A stretch of DNA of 64,000 nt from Neelides folsomi (taxonomy: Eukaryota > Arthropoda > Collembola > Neelipleona > Neelidae), in NCBI GenBank assembly GCA_034687125.1, contig JAQGBZ010000344.1, positions 1 to 64,000 on the forward strand, written 5' to 3'. A program made the position numbers and the translations under genes. Positions within the stretch are counted from its first letter, which is position 1. Each line of letters begins with the position of its first letter. Of this stretch, positions 12,301-26,394 are shown piece by piece. The notes below the pieces were generated by a model that was not told where the DNA came from, made no database searches, and saw only the letters and a list, made by a program, of their open reading frames with translations.

Positions 12301-15300
12301 TAATAGTCCTAGTTTTCCAAGATTCAACAAAAATTCGACACTTTCAAATACAGCTAAAAAGTTAAAAAGCCTAAAGATAGCACTGATAGAACAATTCAAT
12401 ATAAAAAACTTTAGATTTGGATTAAAAAACTTCAGTCTCTATTATACATAATTAATTGAAATATTAATACAATAAAAATACTGATATACAGTACGTAAAA
12501 AATAGCATGTTTTATGAATGTCTTTATATTTGAAATACAATAACAAGTCTACTTAATCAAGTATTGAATGTATCTGTGTAAAGGGGTAGTCTAAAATTAA
12601 TAAATGTTCATAAAGAGTCCAATAATTGTATTGGAACGGTTGAATGTCTAAATTTCCTAAAAACCAGTTAGTTTTCTTTAGCTATTGTTAGCCGCGTATG
12701 GCGAGGAGGACTTTTGAGTGAACGGTATTGAGTGAGGAGGGTTTGGAAAAGAGGTTCATTTTATGGGTAGGATATGATTGTTGTTGGTTAGAGCTCACAT
12801 TGAGGAGTTTCGGCTGCTTCACGAGTCGGAGTGTCGAGGTCGTAAAAGTTTTGGCTGGACCTCTCCACTTTCATTCACTCTCCTGCCAGCAGGCTTGGTG
12901 GTCAGCCAACGATCTCTCCGTCCCTTTGCTCCACCACGAGCCTCTCAAGGCTCCAATACAAGACACTTATTATTCCAAGCTTAATTACCCTCGTCCACAA
13001 TCTAATATACTAATTATCCTCATTATCTTACTCTCAGAGTCGGCTCAATATTTTCTTGATTGGCCTTTCCACAACTCACATTCACTTCGTCAGTGGCATC
13101 CGTTTCAAGAGGAGCTCCAAGTGTAAAACTTTCCATATAAACCCATTTTAACTCTTTCAAAGTTTCCGTAATAAAAAGACACTTAACACTGCCCCACATC
13201 AACACATCTCTTAGGGTCGGAGTGAACTGTTGAACTTTTTTAAATACTTACACACTTAACGACCTCACTAACTCCATCAGCAAACATCTTTATGCGCAAT
13301 TCGACATTCGGCATTCGTTTTGTAAGTTTAACCATCATTTAAATACTCTTTACATTCATAATCAGTCCTTTTAATGATATTTGAATTTAAATTCTATTAT
13401 TATTTTATTCTAAAAATGAAATTTTTCCGCGAGGAAAAAAATTTTCATTTCTTAGAAAAATTCTCTTTTTATTTAAAACTCGTATACGGCATTTCCTAAT
13501 TATTTTTTAAGATTCCAGAATTCTTAAATTACCTAAATGTTTAAAGCTATTTAGAAGCATATTATCGTCATAAAACATGAGGTTTTACCCAAAACAGAGA
13601 AAAGGGGTATAAGTAATATTATGGTATGATGAAAGGAAAGTCGGGTTAACAGGTTGTAGTTTTTTACGCACCAGTCTCTGTATTTTTTATAGAAAGTAAA
13701 AAGGCTATGAATCCGCCACACGCCAACCGCACTCCTCTTATTTATCAATTACTCGATAGTGTTCAGGAGGGGCATAGAAAAAACACATTGAATGGGATAA
13801 AAAGACCTAAAAAACTTTGTTTGTTAATACAGACGAGGAGGGCTAATAATAAAAAGTGTGAAACCTAATCGTTTTATTATTATATAAGCCGCACACGCGA
13901 AGGATCCAAAAATATACACCCTTGTGGGATCTCAGGTGAACGATGTTTTATTGGCCCTTTTTTCCTTCCCCTTCTCACCGGGAGTAATCATATAATAAGT
14001 AAGATGAGGCTTGAGGACCCTCCAGCCTCCTTTTTTATCCACAAAAGTGGCTAATCCCCTCTTCTGAACCAAAAGGGTCTTTACATATAAACCCGCGTCC
14101 CTCCATACATATCATGTTTTTTCAATGTAATGCTTATTATACAATTGAAAGACTAAACTACCACGGCTTCAGATTTGGGCAATGCTGGCTGTGCATAAAA
14201 AGGGGCTCTTGAGTTCTTTCTAGTAAAATACACACATTAATATAGTTGGTTATATCTCGGTTTTTTGAGCCTAAATTTCCCCCATGAGATTCGCGTGTCA
14301 GGAACGTGTGAGGGATCGTTTGGAGGAGGAGTCCTCGGGTCTCCATTACTCTCATGATCGATTTTTTAAGTCTCCTCCCTTTGATGGGGGAGCAACCCTT
14401 CATTTGTGTCCCAACACAAACTGTTAATTCCTTTCCTGCAAATGGATCTTAATGGTTTTCTGCTTCACCACTCCCACCTCCGTCTGTTTCAAACTCTCTT
14501 AATGCCAAAGAAGCTCATTGGGTTTACATTAAACCTAACGGTTCCTTTAAGTCGAATGTAAGTGCTCAGGTTCAATTATAAAGATTCAATTTCAGAAGGA
14601 TAGGTAGTTTCATTTATTGTACTCGTAGTTGAAATTATAAATGCATTAAAGTGAACCATATTCTTGATAAATAGATATCATACAATATTACATTTATTGT
14701 ACCGTACATTTCTAAATATGTTAATTAATGTATTTTTATTTTACGTCATTTAATTCCAAATGTTCAAAGATGCTAAATTGATTTATTATGCATTTTTTTG
14801 AATAAATAAATAATAAATGGCTTAACGGTTGAAATGTAAAATAGTAAGGGAGAACATTCAGAGCCGTTGAAAAGTTTGAATGGGGAAGTGAAAAAACGCG
14901 GAATTTGAAATTCGGTCATAGAAAAAGGGAAGGTGTTTGCTCGTGTGCGAGTGACCTCAGTGACCTCCGCGTGAGGGAGCCGATGAACAGATTTGATGGG
15001 TAAATAGTGAAAAAAACGGGACAAAAAAGTTCAGTTAGGCTTTTTTCGAGGGTCCTCCTCTGGGTGAAGAGAGAGGAAATCCATGGCATTGCAGATGGGA
15101 GGCAACTCGACCTGAGTCTCACAAAGGCGGCGAGTGAGGTAGGCACTTTGTCCTCTCCGAGAGGATAATCGGTGATTTTTACCCAAATAAAAATTGGTTC
15201 TAGTATTCATCACCTGCTGATCCTCAGAGGCCGACCGTTTCATTGAGCAAATACTTGACTATAATGTCTCTTTGGATAAAAAGTCGGAAAGAGACGACGA

Positions 15301-17935
15301 CACACGTCGGAGCAACGCGCATAAACCCCTATTATAATGAATACATTCATATATTCAACTTATAGAAGACTCATGAGCCTAATATCGTATGTGTCTATGT
15401 GTATCGTTGATATGCTATTGGACCAATTCATACTCTTATATTGGGGTGACTCAATGGGAGCTTTTTGGGGAGAATTGTTGAGACTTTTTTCATTTATATT
15501 GTAGTTGTATATGCAAGGTCCATTATGGAATTTCGCCCCCGCGTCGTGACAGTAATCGATGGGTTCGGTCCCATCTATAGCATTATACCTACTATTTATT
15601 ATTATTTTTCGGATCCCTCACTCACCTCCAGGCGGAAACGCTTTTTAGTCTCGACGGAGATTTATGAAGATTTGGGAATAAGTTCATTGAGTTCTTTCCG
15701 CCTCTCCTCCTTCTCTTTCTCTCCAAATCTACAAGGTGTGAGGGAGAGCGAGGAGTCGAGTAAAAAACCCATTAGAGGAAGGGACTAAAAAATAAAAGTC
15801 ACAATTAACCATTGTGGGATTGGGAACGGTGGACAGGCATTTGGTTCAATCCCCACCACTTTATGATCGATGGTTCTATTTTTCTGCATTCAATCAGTGG
15901 AGTCTTCAAGTCTCCTTCAGTTAACCATGGAGGTTTTAATGCCTTCAAATTGTGAAAAGATAAAGTCATATTTTTATTCTTCCATTCATTCTTTCTCTCC
16001 GCTTCTCACAATTCCGGTCATTCACTCGTCGGGTTTGGAAACTTTTATCTATGATTCGACTATTTTTACCATTTCTTTTCATTTCTTTCTTCCTTTAAAA
16101 AATGATTACGCTACATAAATATAAATGATCGCTTTGATTGGAATTCACTTGTCTGGAGTTTTATAAAGAAAATCCATTTTGTCTGACTGGAAATTCTCTT
16201 TGATTTCTTTTAATAATAAACTTATTGGCATTCATTTAAAGTCCGATGAACTTTGCCTACTGAAAGATATAATATTTTGAATAGACAATTCATCTTTTTA
16301 TTAAATTATAAAAAGAGAGGAAATAATAAATAAAATAGTATAGTACTACGAATAAGGTATAATTGAGTTCAAATATGAAATTAATTAGTTTTAGTTGTTT
16401 TACGAGTTTGCTTTAACATTAAATTTATTTTTATAGACTTTTGAAAATTGTAAAATAAGGGAAATGTGGGGTTTTTTATGAGGCTGTTTAGGTCATGAAA
16501 GGCGAGTAGCTTAAGTTTGTTAGGTAATGTAGAGGACATTAAAACTCAAAAATTATTATTTAGTAGACAAGGTTAACGCAGCGTAGGAGGAGCCGCCAGC
16601 GGAACCGGACCGATGAGGGCGACCGTAAAAATAAAAGTCGGGTATCTGTGTTGGTCCTGGTGGCCGCAATGAACTCCCTCGTTTTCCCCGTTGGGACTCT
16701 TAAATTATGAGGCTCGCAGGAGCCTGGTGTCTCCTTTCACATGATCCGTCAGACAATAATGGATTTTGGGTCAGGCGGTCCCTCGTTAGAGACGGATGGC
16801 CAAGGCACGTTGACCCATGTGGAGGCCAGATCACTCGACGGGTCACCTTCCCTGACCGGAAGACGTTCGCTTCCTCCTTCCTCATAATACACCAACTCCA
16901 CTTCCATGTTCTCTTAACTCATACTTTTCAAAACACTTTTTTTACTCCTCACTCACATTACAAACACTTTCTCGATCCTTTTCCTTTAACAAGCACTAAA
17001 CTTTTACAACAAAACTCCTTTCAAACATTATTGCATATTTACATATAATACGTTAATTTAAGTTTAAAGTGGTTAAGTATTTACTTTACATCCTCTCTCT
17101 TTTGTTCACATGTATTTATATACGTCTTTTATGACGAAAACAAGAAAAGGTTTTACTCGAGGACGACAAAGCTGAGAAAAAAGTGGAGAAGAGATAGAAA
17201 ACAAGGAGGTTGAATAGGATATGCAAAGAAGGGACACTCAGCATGTATTTGACTTATAATATACTCTCTCAATACATTTGGCATTTGAAGGCCTCTCGAC
17301 CCCTTCGCGTTAAAAATAGCTGGACATGTCAACTTTCACTTCAAACGACCCCCATATACTTTACATTGGGATACCTTTCTTTATTACCTATATCTATTTA
17401 GCTCCCGGATCCTCGAGAGAATAAAGAAGCAAAAGAGAGAAAAAATGAGAAACTGTTAACTGATTCCAAAAATATAGAAAAAAGGGTTTGAAGGGGAAAT
17501 TGTACTATTATAGTCCAAGATAAAAATAATAACCCTTTTCCCGTCCCATTTTTCAATGCCTTTGACCAACAGTTTGAGGAAGGGATTTGGAAAGTGAACT
17601 CTACATTTTCGATTTCTCCTATCCATCCAAATCCTTTTATTTGAGCCCTTCAAGTTGTGAGGAGAAGCGATAGCAGAAGGGCAGATTGTTGATACAGATT
17701 TCACTCGGAAGCTGCGTCCACATAGGGAGATATACATACTGGATAGTAGAGAGATCGAGTGCATTAAAGAAGTGTGTGTGGTGTGGTGGTGCGTGTGTGG
17801 AGTGTCTGGAAGATTTCTCGAGAGGGAGAATGTTCGTCCATCATTAGGTAATTATGGGAGACAGGGCGAGTGGTGGGCAGAGATCAGGGCTCGACCTAAC
17901 CTACCTCCACGTGCGCCCTTTCCAGCTCCAATAAC

Positions 17936-17970
17936 TCACTCTTCTTCTTCCTCTTCCTCATCCTCTCCCC
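17936..17970. repeat. Interrupted TCT/TCC pyrimidine tract
   Basis: An almost pure pyrimidine run of TCT and TCC triplets on the plus strand inside one of the GC-richer islands upstream of hunchback. It encodes polyserine in one frame, which I treat as a by-product and not as evidence of a gene. Confidence 0.6.
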
Positions 17971-20900
17971 AATGTGTCCCTCGTAATAACTCACTTTTTC
18001 AAAATATCCCCCAAATGTCGGAATAAGTCCAAACACATTCCTCCGACGTCTCGACCCCTATTTCCTCTCTTTTTCACTAAATAATGGACCCTAATCAATT
18101 AAATACAAATATTACTTTTTAAACACGCAATATATTGACTTCATAAATTAATTAAAGTCCTATATAGTAGTAGGTATTCCCTATACTATACCATGTTTTA
18201 ATACAAAAATTCAATTCAAAAATTGAAGAATGGTATAAAATGTTTTTTTTAATAATTAGTTGTAGTTATCAAATTATCCAATCATATTAGTTAACTTGTA
18301 AAGAAAATTCAATATCTAATGTCAGATAGAATACAAGATATTTAGATACTCTTATCCTAATGTGTAGTTTAGAATCAACTTATTATTAAAATTAAAACTT
18401 TTTCAATGTATTTCTACCATTATATATCAATATAATATGCTTAATATAGCACCTAAAGTATATATGCATATTTCGCCGTTTTTGGGCTGCATATTGCATA
18501 CATATATTGGGGGTTTTGCTTGCATAAATATCCGTGCTTTAATTATAAACTACAGATATATCAAAGAAATAGTTTACATAGACTTTACAACAATAAGTAT
18601 CTGTATTTGAATATTTGAATTTACAATCTTTAAGTCAATAGCTGTTAAAATTTAACTTTCAAGTTTGTTCTAAAGAGAGGTTCATGGGGTTATTTTAAGT
18701 ATTTAAGCACACATTTGAGAAGGGTCGACGAGTGGTGAAGGCTTTGTAGAGCTTAAAGGATAAGATAAAGTATTAAAAAATGTGTAAATTAACTGTCTCA
18801 GTCACAATCAGTGAGCGTGAGAGTCATGCGGGGTTTCCTTGTGAAAATAGTCATAGGATAAAAGGTTCAAAAGTTAAAAGATGTGTGTTGAAACCGGGAC
18901 AAAAAGTAGGTGTATGAGATTAGGGCTGTTTTACTAATCTGGTGAAGTGGGAAGGTCGGAGGTTCTCAGGTTCGTCGTTTCGGGCTGATGAGAAAAGAAT
19001 CTCTGTGTGGGAGCTTTTTATGTCTTTTCCACGTATTGAGGTGATGGAGATTTTGGAAAGAGGTCCAGTCCTTTAATGAGTCTCCTTCCTTGAACTTTAA
19101 GATTTTTTGTGGGGTGACAAGTGAGAGTGTTTCCTCTCGCTCCCACATGGGCCCACCTACACAACAAAGCTCCGGAATGAGGAAGGGTCAAAAGTGGTGC
19201 TTGGCCATTCTTACATGTCTTCCCTGGGTCCAGCTGCTCCACTGCCCATTTGGCCACCACATTTGCTCAAAATGAATAGAAAACAGGAGAGAGGGAGAGG
19301 TTTTAAAAAAGAGTCCATTCATCCACCTTTGGGGAAGACCATAACTCAGGCCGCTGTCCGAATTTGAGAGGAAATAGGAGGAACCCTTTACCCTGTTTTA
19401 TCTCGCATAACTCTTGTGTTGTCTCCGTCCATCACCTCCCTCCCGTCACCTTCTACACATCCATCTTTTCTTCTTCTCCTCCCTTCCTCTTCATTAAAAA
19501 GAGGAGGAGGGAAATTACGATCTTTTAATTACCTAATTCGACCATCACTTGTTTCATATTGTTTTAAACGTTCCCACTTGCATACTCATTCTGTAAAACC
19601 AACATATAACAAAAAGACATAATTACAAAAGTTCTTTACACAAGTTCTAGCCTAAATATTTATTGACTCTAACTTGTCAACTTGAAAGATTATAGGTAGT
19701 TTATATTGACTCTTAAATATAAGTAATTACGATTTAAATATAATGAATTTTTTAACAAAATAGAATAGAAAATAGAAAGGATAGATTTGGTATTATAGTC
19801 AGTCTATGAAACGACTATTTTAATGAATTAATGGCTGACTCATTTACTACAACTTTTTGAGTACCTCTAATACAGTAAAGTATGTATTTATATGAAACTC
19901 CATACAATTCATTGTTCTTGTAATAAAAGGATTCGTTCCTACTGGGTTTTACTAAAACCTTATGTTGGATGTTGTCAAAAAGAGTTAGTTATATAGGTGT
20001 AATGGAGAGTTATGAGAATGGAAGCGTGAAGGATGTTTGTAGTCGGAAATGGAGGAAGTATGGTGCAAATATGGGAATGGTTTTGATGAGAAGGGGTGGA
20101 TTACATTATTTCTCAAAGGCCTCTGGCCCCTTCAATACGAGCTCATGGATAGGTTCTCTATGGATTTGAGATGTGCGCGAAAGGCGTAGACGGGGGTGGA
20201 ATATTTGGTTAGGACGCTTGACGAGGTTCGTTTTATTGAAGAGAGACAAGGGTGGAAATGAAAGGGTTCTCATATGTATTATATATATTTATTTCTCCCC
20301 GTCCTTCATCATGTCCTCGACGTAGGCCACGGGAGATTGGGAGGCTTCTGGTGCTAAATTTGAGGAGCTGCTGACCCTCTCTTTTCTGACTCATCCGCCC
20401 CATCAAAATACTTTACTCTTTGCTCTGCCCTTCATTGTGATCTGGCTTTATTTCCTGGAAGATGATTTTAGGGAAACGGCGTTTTAATACTCGGCTGGAT
20501 ATTAGTGAATCCGAATCCATGGTCAACTCGTATGTTCAGTTCAATGGTGTCAATCCTCGTAACCCCACGAACCCGGTGGGAATTGAATTGAGTAGGGGAG
20601 GATGCAGGAAGGATGGGGAAGTGACCAATGGTCAACCTCATCATCTCGTCCCTTTACCATTTTTATGGGGTGAGCGGGGCGAGGGGTTGAAAATCTTTTT
20701 GTTCTATTTTTGACCCGAGCTGCCCTCGACAGATGAAATAATGGATTGAAATATGACTGTGGCCGTCCCTTCCGCATCCCCATCCTCTAATAAGCCGAAA
20801 TAAGACCATGAGAGAATCTGTTTAAAGAAATCCCTTGGATGACCAACGGCGAGCGAGACAATGGACCAAGGGTCACGCGTAAAATAAATGAAGGGCCAAT

Positions 20901-21734
20901 GGGCAGTCCCTTCTAATCCATTTCATTTTCCTAATAATAGGAATCCGAGCCAACGGGACAAAAAGATTTCTCATAAGGGCAAGGGGCAGGTCAGATGGTC
21001 AATTGATGTGAATTCACTTTCGATAATAATATTAAACTTTTTCACCTTTTTTCTCTCGTGGTCAGTCCATCTCCACCTATTCCCTTTGTCCTCTTCCCTC
21101 ACCTCTGACTTTTATGAATTGTCTCTCATAGGAAAAAAATGATTCCTCTTTGTTGAATCTCTAAATGTGTGCGGAAACTGCAGTTTCCATTCCAGGAAAC
21201 TTTTCTCATGAAATATTTATTCTTTTCATCTCAAAATGTTGAATTCTGTTTGATCCACCATTTTTTCCTCTTCAATGCCTTAACGAATTTCACTATAAAT
21301 TACTTTAACAAACTTTAGATTCGGTTTGAAACTCACATTCAGATACGATATTATATTTAAGAATAAATCCCAGCATTTTTACTCCAGAATCTGAATTTGC
21401 AGAATCATAAATATACTCATTCGCATTGAACTAAAGCGTTCAAAAACAAACAAGGTAGCGAGCCAAATTAAAAAAATATTCATATGCGGCCTAAACAAAA
21501 GTATTGCTTTAAATTAAGTCGCGCTCTCAAAATAGTAAAACAGTGATTTATGTGCAATAAAGTAATAATAACTATTAAAAAATTAGAATGATAAGACCAC
21601 CGTGACATGTACACTATACTACTCTATAGTATGCAGTATGCATGATAGACTTAAGGTGGAAACGATTGAATAGTCAGTTTATAACGTGAAATCTTATATT
21701 GGGCATTTTATATTCTAGGAATGAAAAATTAAAA

Positions 21735-23834
21735 ATGTTGGTTGAACAACGTGGAACGGTCACTCCTGGTTCTTCTCCTTCAATGGGTCTCAAAAGTCAT
21801 ATGAGTCTTCATAACATGCCCCAAGACTTATCTCCCGGAAACTCCAACTCGTCCTCGTCCGCTCCCAATTCGACATCTTCGAATGGTAACACTCCAGTGA
21901 AGTCGGACAAATACTCATGTATTCAAACCAACGAAGACTTCTCCGCTCTTCAAAGGCTTCAAATTGCCATTGAAAAGAACTCCTACTTTTCCATCTCCAC
22001 TCTCTTCGGGGATCGAAGGCCTGAAGCTCATCTAGAGGATGATAAGAATTTGTCCCCGAGTCCGGGACTTGACGGCTCGGTCGAGGGCCATGAGTCAGTT
22101 GGAGGATCGGAAAAGTCGAGTGGGAGAAATTCAACTGACCATATTACAAGGAGCTTTGTCGAAACGCCAGAAACCAGCCCGAATTCCCCAAGTCAGGGAA
22201 ATGGACCGAGTATCTTCCAATGTCCTTTATGCTCGGTCATCTCAAATGGTCGTCATTCATTCAATGAACATTTGGTAAGTTTAATTTTTTATTATTTGAT
22301 TAACATTCCATTATTTCATTTTATTTGTTCAGCAAAATTTGATTTTGACTGATATAAATTCATAAATAATTCATATAAAATATATTATTAGGTGAGTCAT
22401 ACACAGCAGCTTGCTTGTGCCAAATGTTCTTACTTGACCAGCAACGAGGATCAGCTAATGGAGCACATGTCGGAAGTTCACGATGTGAACAATGATGCTG
22501 AAATGAGTTCTGAACTTGACGAAGCAAGCGTTCCTAAAATCAATTCACAGGGAAAGGTAAATACTTTCGTTTACAATTACATGCCTTTATTGTATTTGAA
22601 TCATTATTCCATAATTTCTTAACTACGTTGGTTAAAGGTAGAAAACTAATTTTTCTTTTGTTTTAAGGTGAAAACGTTCAAGTGTAAGCAATGTGAGTAC
22701 TTGTCAGTAACAAAGAAAGATTTCTGGGATCATTCAAAGTCTCACATCCGAACTGAGAAAATGCTCACATGTCCGAAATGTCCATTTGTGACAGAATACA
22801 AACACCATTTGGAATATCATCTGAGGAATCATTTCGGCTCAAAGCCATTCCAATGCACCAAATGTTCATACACTTGCGTCAACAAGTCCATGCTCAATTC
22901 TCATTTGAAATCTCATTCAAACATTTACCAATATCGTTGTTCTGATTGCTCATACGCTACAAAATATTGCCATTCTCTCAAGCTTCATCTTCGCAAATAT
23001 GGGCACAATCCCTCCATGGTCCTCAACCCTGACGGGACTCCGAATCCTCTTCCAATTATTGACGTCTACGGTACTCGACGGGGTCCAAAGATAAAGCGAA
23101 CAGATCTGAGCTATCCTGAAGAAGCCACGAGTTTATCACCTCAGCATTCTCCAATAATCGAGCACAAAAGTCGTCGACGTCTCTCTGAGTCTGACTCTGA
23201 AGCGCCAAAGGCTAAAAAGGTTTCTTTGGAAATAAAACGAGAAAAGATTCCAGAGAAGGAAATGATGATGGAAGATGAGAAACATTCGGCCGAGATCTCA
23301 CCCCGAGTTCCAATTGGACAACTTGGAGGACCTGGGTTGGAATTGTACGCTGCCGCTCTCAACCAGTATATTTTTTCGAATCCTCTCCTTCCACTTGCCA
23401 ACTTCCAGGCTCAACTGGCCAATGGACATCGGGAGCAGCTGTTGGCTCATATGCTTCAAAGGGAAGAGAGCGTTGTATCGTCCACGCCGTTGGATCTCCG
23501 GAACCCGAGGAAAGACGAAGAGCCGGAGGAGAAGAGGAGAAAAAGGAAGGGGAAGGCAATAAGGTACAAAGTGAAGGAGGAAGAAGAAGAGGAAGCTCTG
23601 GACTTTAGCAATAATAATTGGAAAGAAACGGGTCATCATCGGAATGAAATGATGATGAATGATGGGGAGATGAAATGCAAATATTGCGAGATTTCATTTC
23701 CTGATCGTGTTCTGTACTCAATGCATATGAATTACCATTCAGGGGACGAGAGCCCGTTTAATTGTAAGAGTTGTGGGAAGAAGACGGCGGACAAAGTTTC
23801 ATTCTTCCTTCATCTCACTACAGAAGCTCACTAG
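21735..23834 (+). CDS. hb: Hunchback, C2H2 zinc-finger gap transcription factor
   Basis: Three exons, 21735-22274, 22392-22556 and 22668-23834, encode 623 residues with both introns in phase 0. Eight C2H2 fingers are visible: an N-terminal pair (about residues 162-211, the first split by intron 1), a block of four middle fingers (about 239-345) and a C-terminal pair (570-623). After the middle block comes the hunchback signature containing [20 protein letters not shown]. Known family role: DNA-binding regulator of anterior-posterior patterning and neuroblast timing; the C-terminal pair mediates dimerisation. A PLDLR segment near residue 508 resembles a CtBP co-repressor motif. An acceptor AG at 21717-21718 precedes the proposed ATG and the frame is open through it, so a 5' exon, coding or not, is likely and the true N-terminus may be longer. 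Confidence 0.95.
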
Positions 23835-26394
23835 ATATACTAAAATACATATTTAAGTAGCTGATTTGGCTGAAAGATGATTCTTTGCTCAATTTGCTCC
23901 ATCTCATACAGATTTCTATTTAACAACTTACCAATGATCCTCACTGTCATATAGGAAGCAATAATATTCAAATTGTTCATTTTACATGTTAAAAGATAAT
24001 TTTCTAGTCGTAAGAAAATGTTCATGGTTTTTGGGAAGAGTCGAGAGATTACAAAAAAAGTAATTCAGATTTTATATATTATACTTACGACTTTATGTGA
24101 ATTACTTTCCATATAAAATACTATACAAATAGCGTAATATATTGTACATTATTATTTAATCACTATCCATTATCAATCCAATTGATATTAAACATTACGG
24201 GTCTTTTAGGTTTAAGGTGGTGTTTGTTACTTTAATATATACCAAGTGTTCTATCGAAAACACAATTTATCATTGTAGTAAAATACTGATAGTTCATTAA
24301 TATTGACATGTTTATTATAATATTTTTTGTAGTTAATCTATATAATTAATATTTTACTTTTAATTTATAGTCGATTTCGGAAACGGGTATTAACGATGTT
24401 AACAACTTCAGTCATATAAATGGAGATTGTAAACAGAATTTATATTAATTCAGCATTAGTAAATATTTGTACTTCAGTGTTTATCAATTTTCAAAGTTTT
24501 CTTCTATTGGCATTTCAATGTTGTTATATTAAAACGTATTTAATTTCTAAGTTTTTTGTAAAAAGTGTATGATTTAATACAAAACAAATAATCTATACAA
24601 AGCAAATATTAAAAATAATTTATGAATTTACTCAACACACTTGAGACGTAATTTAATTACTCTCAAGAATGTTCGGTTAAACGGGTTTCGAGCAAGATAA
24701 CTGTATAGAGCCTTATTAGAGCTAGATAACTTTCACAATAACTTTCAATGATTTATTGATTCATATTTTTATAATCTCTTCAAATGTTGAATAAGCCGTG
24801 TATTAAATTAACTGACCAACTTTTTAATTTATACATATATAATACATACATAGCTATAATTAATATTAAAAGAACAATTATATACATTGTAGATTGTACA
24901 GTTTTATGTTGAACTTGTAAAAAATTAAATAATTTACAGGATAGATAAATAGTATTAGAACACAATACTTTTATTGTAATTTTGTAATAATGTTGTTTGT
25001 GCTAAAATAATCTAGAATTACAATTTAAGCATCTTCTAGAAAATAATTAATTATAAGATCATTAGAATGTAATTGGCAGATTGGTATTAAATGTTTAGAA
25101 TTGAGTCTTTGGCGCTTGTTCAATTGGGTTTATCAAAAATGTAATTAAATATTCAAAGCATTAGTTCTTCAGAGAGAGAAAAAATTGTACTCAAATTATC
25201 ACTAATTAAATTATTATGATCTTATCAGCATTAACTAATTATAAGCATTAGTTTGGAACTACTATAAATTTAATATACAAAAATACATATTATATATATT
25301 TATAAATCTATTTACTGTAAGGTATTTTTTAATTAAATATACTCTAGATAACAAATAAATATAATATATTCACTTGATATCAAAGATAAAGCTCAAAGCT
25401 TTTTCTGAAAGCACTGAAAGTTCCTATTAAAATACTTGACACGTGTGTTAACACATTCACATTTTATATAAGAGAGGTGACTATATTTTATACAAAATAA
25501 ATATCAAAATACATTTAAAACCTTCATCTTCAACAATGCAAAGAGATTGATGAGCTAAACGCGTGGTCAGTACTAATTTGTATATTATGAAGATGATATA
25601 ACTATTAAATAAATCAAATTATTTCCAAAAAATGTGAATGTTTTTTATTCATTTCTTTATTCATATGTACACATTATCATGTTAAATTAAGTGACACTTT
25701 GATTTCTATTCAAAAAATTAGCTGAAATGGTTTCTGGCTTCTTAACACAAAGAACCCTTAGCTAATGTTTTTGTAAGTCTACGTATATGAGCTTGATTAA
25801 ATTAAAAACGAATTTCTGTTCTAGAATGATATTAATAAAAAAGAATCTCTCATTACGCTAACAAGACAGGTAAAGTTGGGAGCAATTACTATCCATCTTT
25901 AAGAAGTTTAACTAGATGTATTCTTTAATAGATTATTTCTCTACAATGATTGATCATCTAATAATACATGTTGCAAACAAGATAAAGATTCACAGGTTTA
26001 CAATTGTCCAGCCACTTATAATATTTAATTATTTTATATATAAATTACATATATTTAAACTTTTTACATAACGTTCGAATTTATTATATTATTTGTTAGA
26101 CCGAATAATCATTATTTTATATATTCATAATTATATTAACATAATCACTTAATTTTAATTAGTGCTTCAAGATCTCGCTGCAAAAAGGAAAGCATTATTT
26201 TAAAATGGCAATCGTAATTTTAAAATTTCATGTTCTAAAACATTGGACAATTTTTGATTTAAAATAAATAGCATGCAAATAGATACTTTTCCTTAAAATA
26301 ACATAGATCTTGAGATACACAGTTCATGAATTTAACATTTTTTCAAACATAACGACCAAAATGGCTAAAATAATGTAAATTAACATTTAATTAT
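23835..26394. other. AT-rich spacer between convergent hunchback and STAM
   Basis: The 2.5 kb between the stop of hunchback and the stop of STAM is strongly AT-rich and has no plausible coding frame. It must hold the 3' UTRs of both genes. A candidate hunchback AATAAA lies at 25354-25359 and a candidate STAM signal (TTTATT on the plus strand) at 26080-26085; neither can be confirmed from sequence alone. Confidence 0.6.

Larger units (their letters stand above)
6071..21734. other. 15.6 kb gene desert upstream of hunchback
   Basis: No supported gene was found in this stretch. It alternates AT-rich spacers with GC-richer islands, the clearest near 6900-7480, 7880-8110, 11560-12060, 12670-13210, 14880-15320, 16560-16960, 17100-18060, 18700-19620 and 19960-21140. 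Open frames in the islands are short, occur in competing frames and lack domain motifs or in-phase splice partners. Such a layout next to a developmental transcription factor fits a set of enhancers, but this is inference. An unseen 5' non-coding exon of hunchback could also lie here. One transposon-like foldback element sits at 8785-9371. Confidence 0.55.

Noticed and set aside
12728-13126. Plus-strand 132-codon frame upstream of hunchback
   Set aside because: No domain, odd composition (many H, S, W and I runs), competing frames and no splice partners; better read as a GC-richer regulatory island.
15790-15870. Possible tRNA, from a B-box-like GGTTCAATCCC
   Set aside because: No acceptor stem, D-arm or paired T-stem can be drawn around it.
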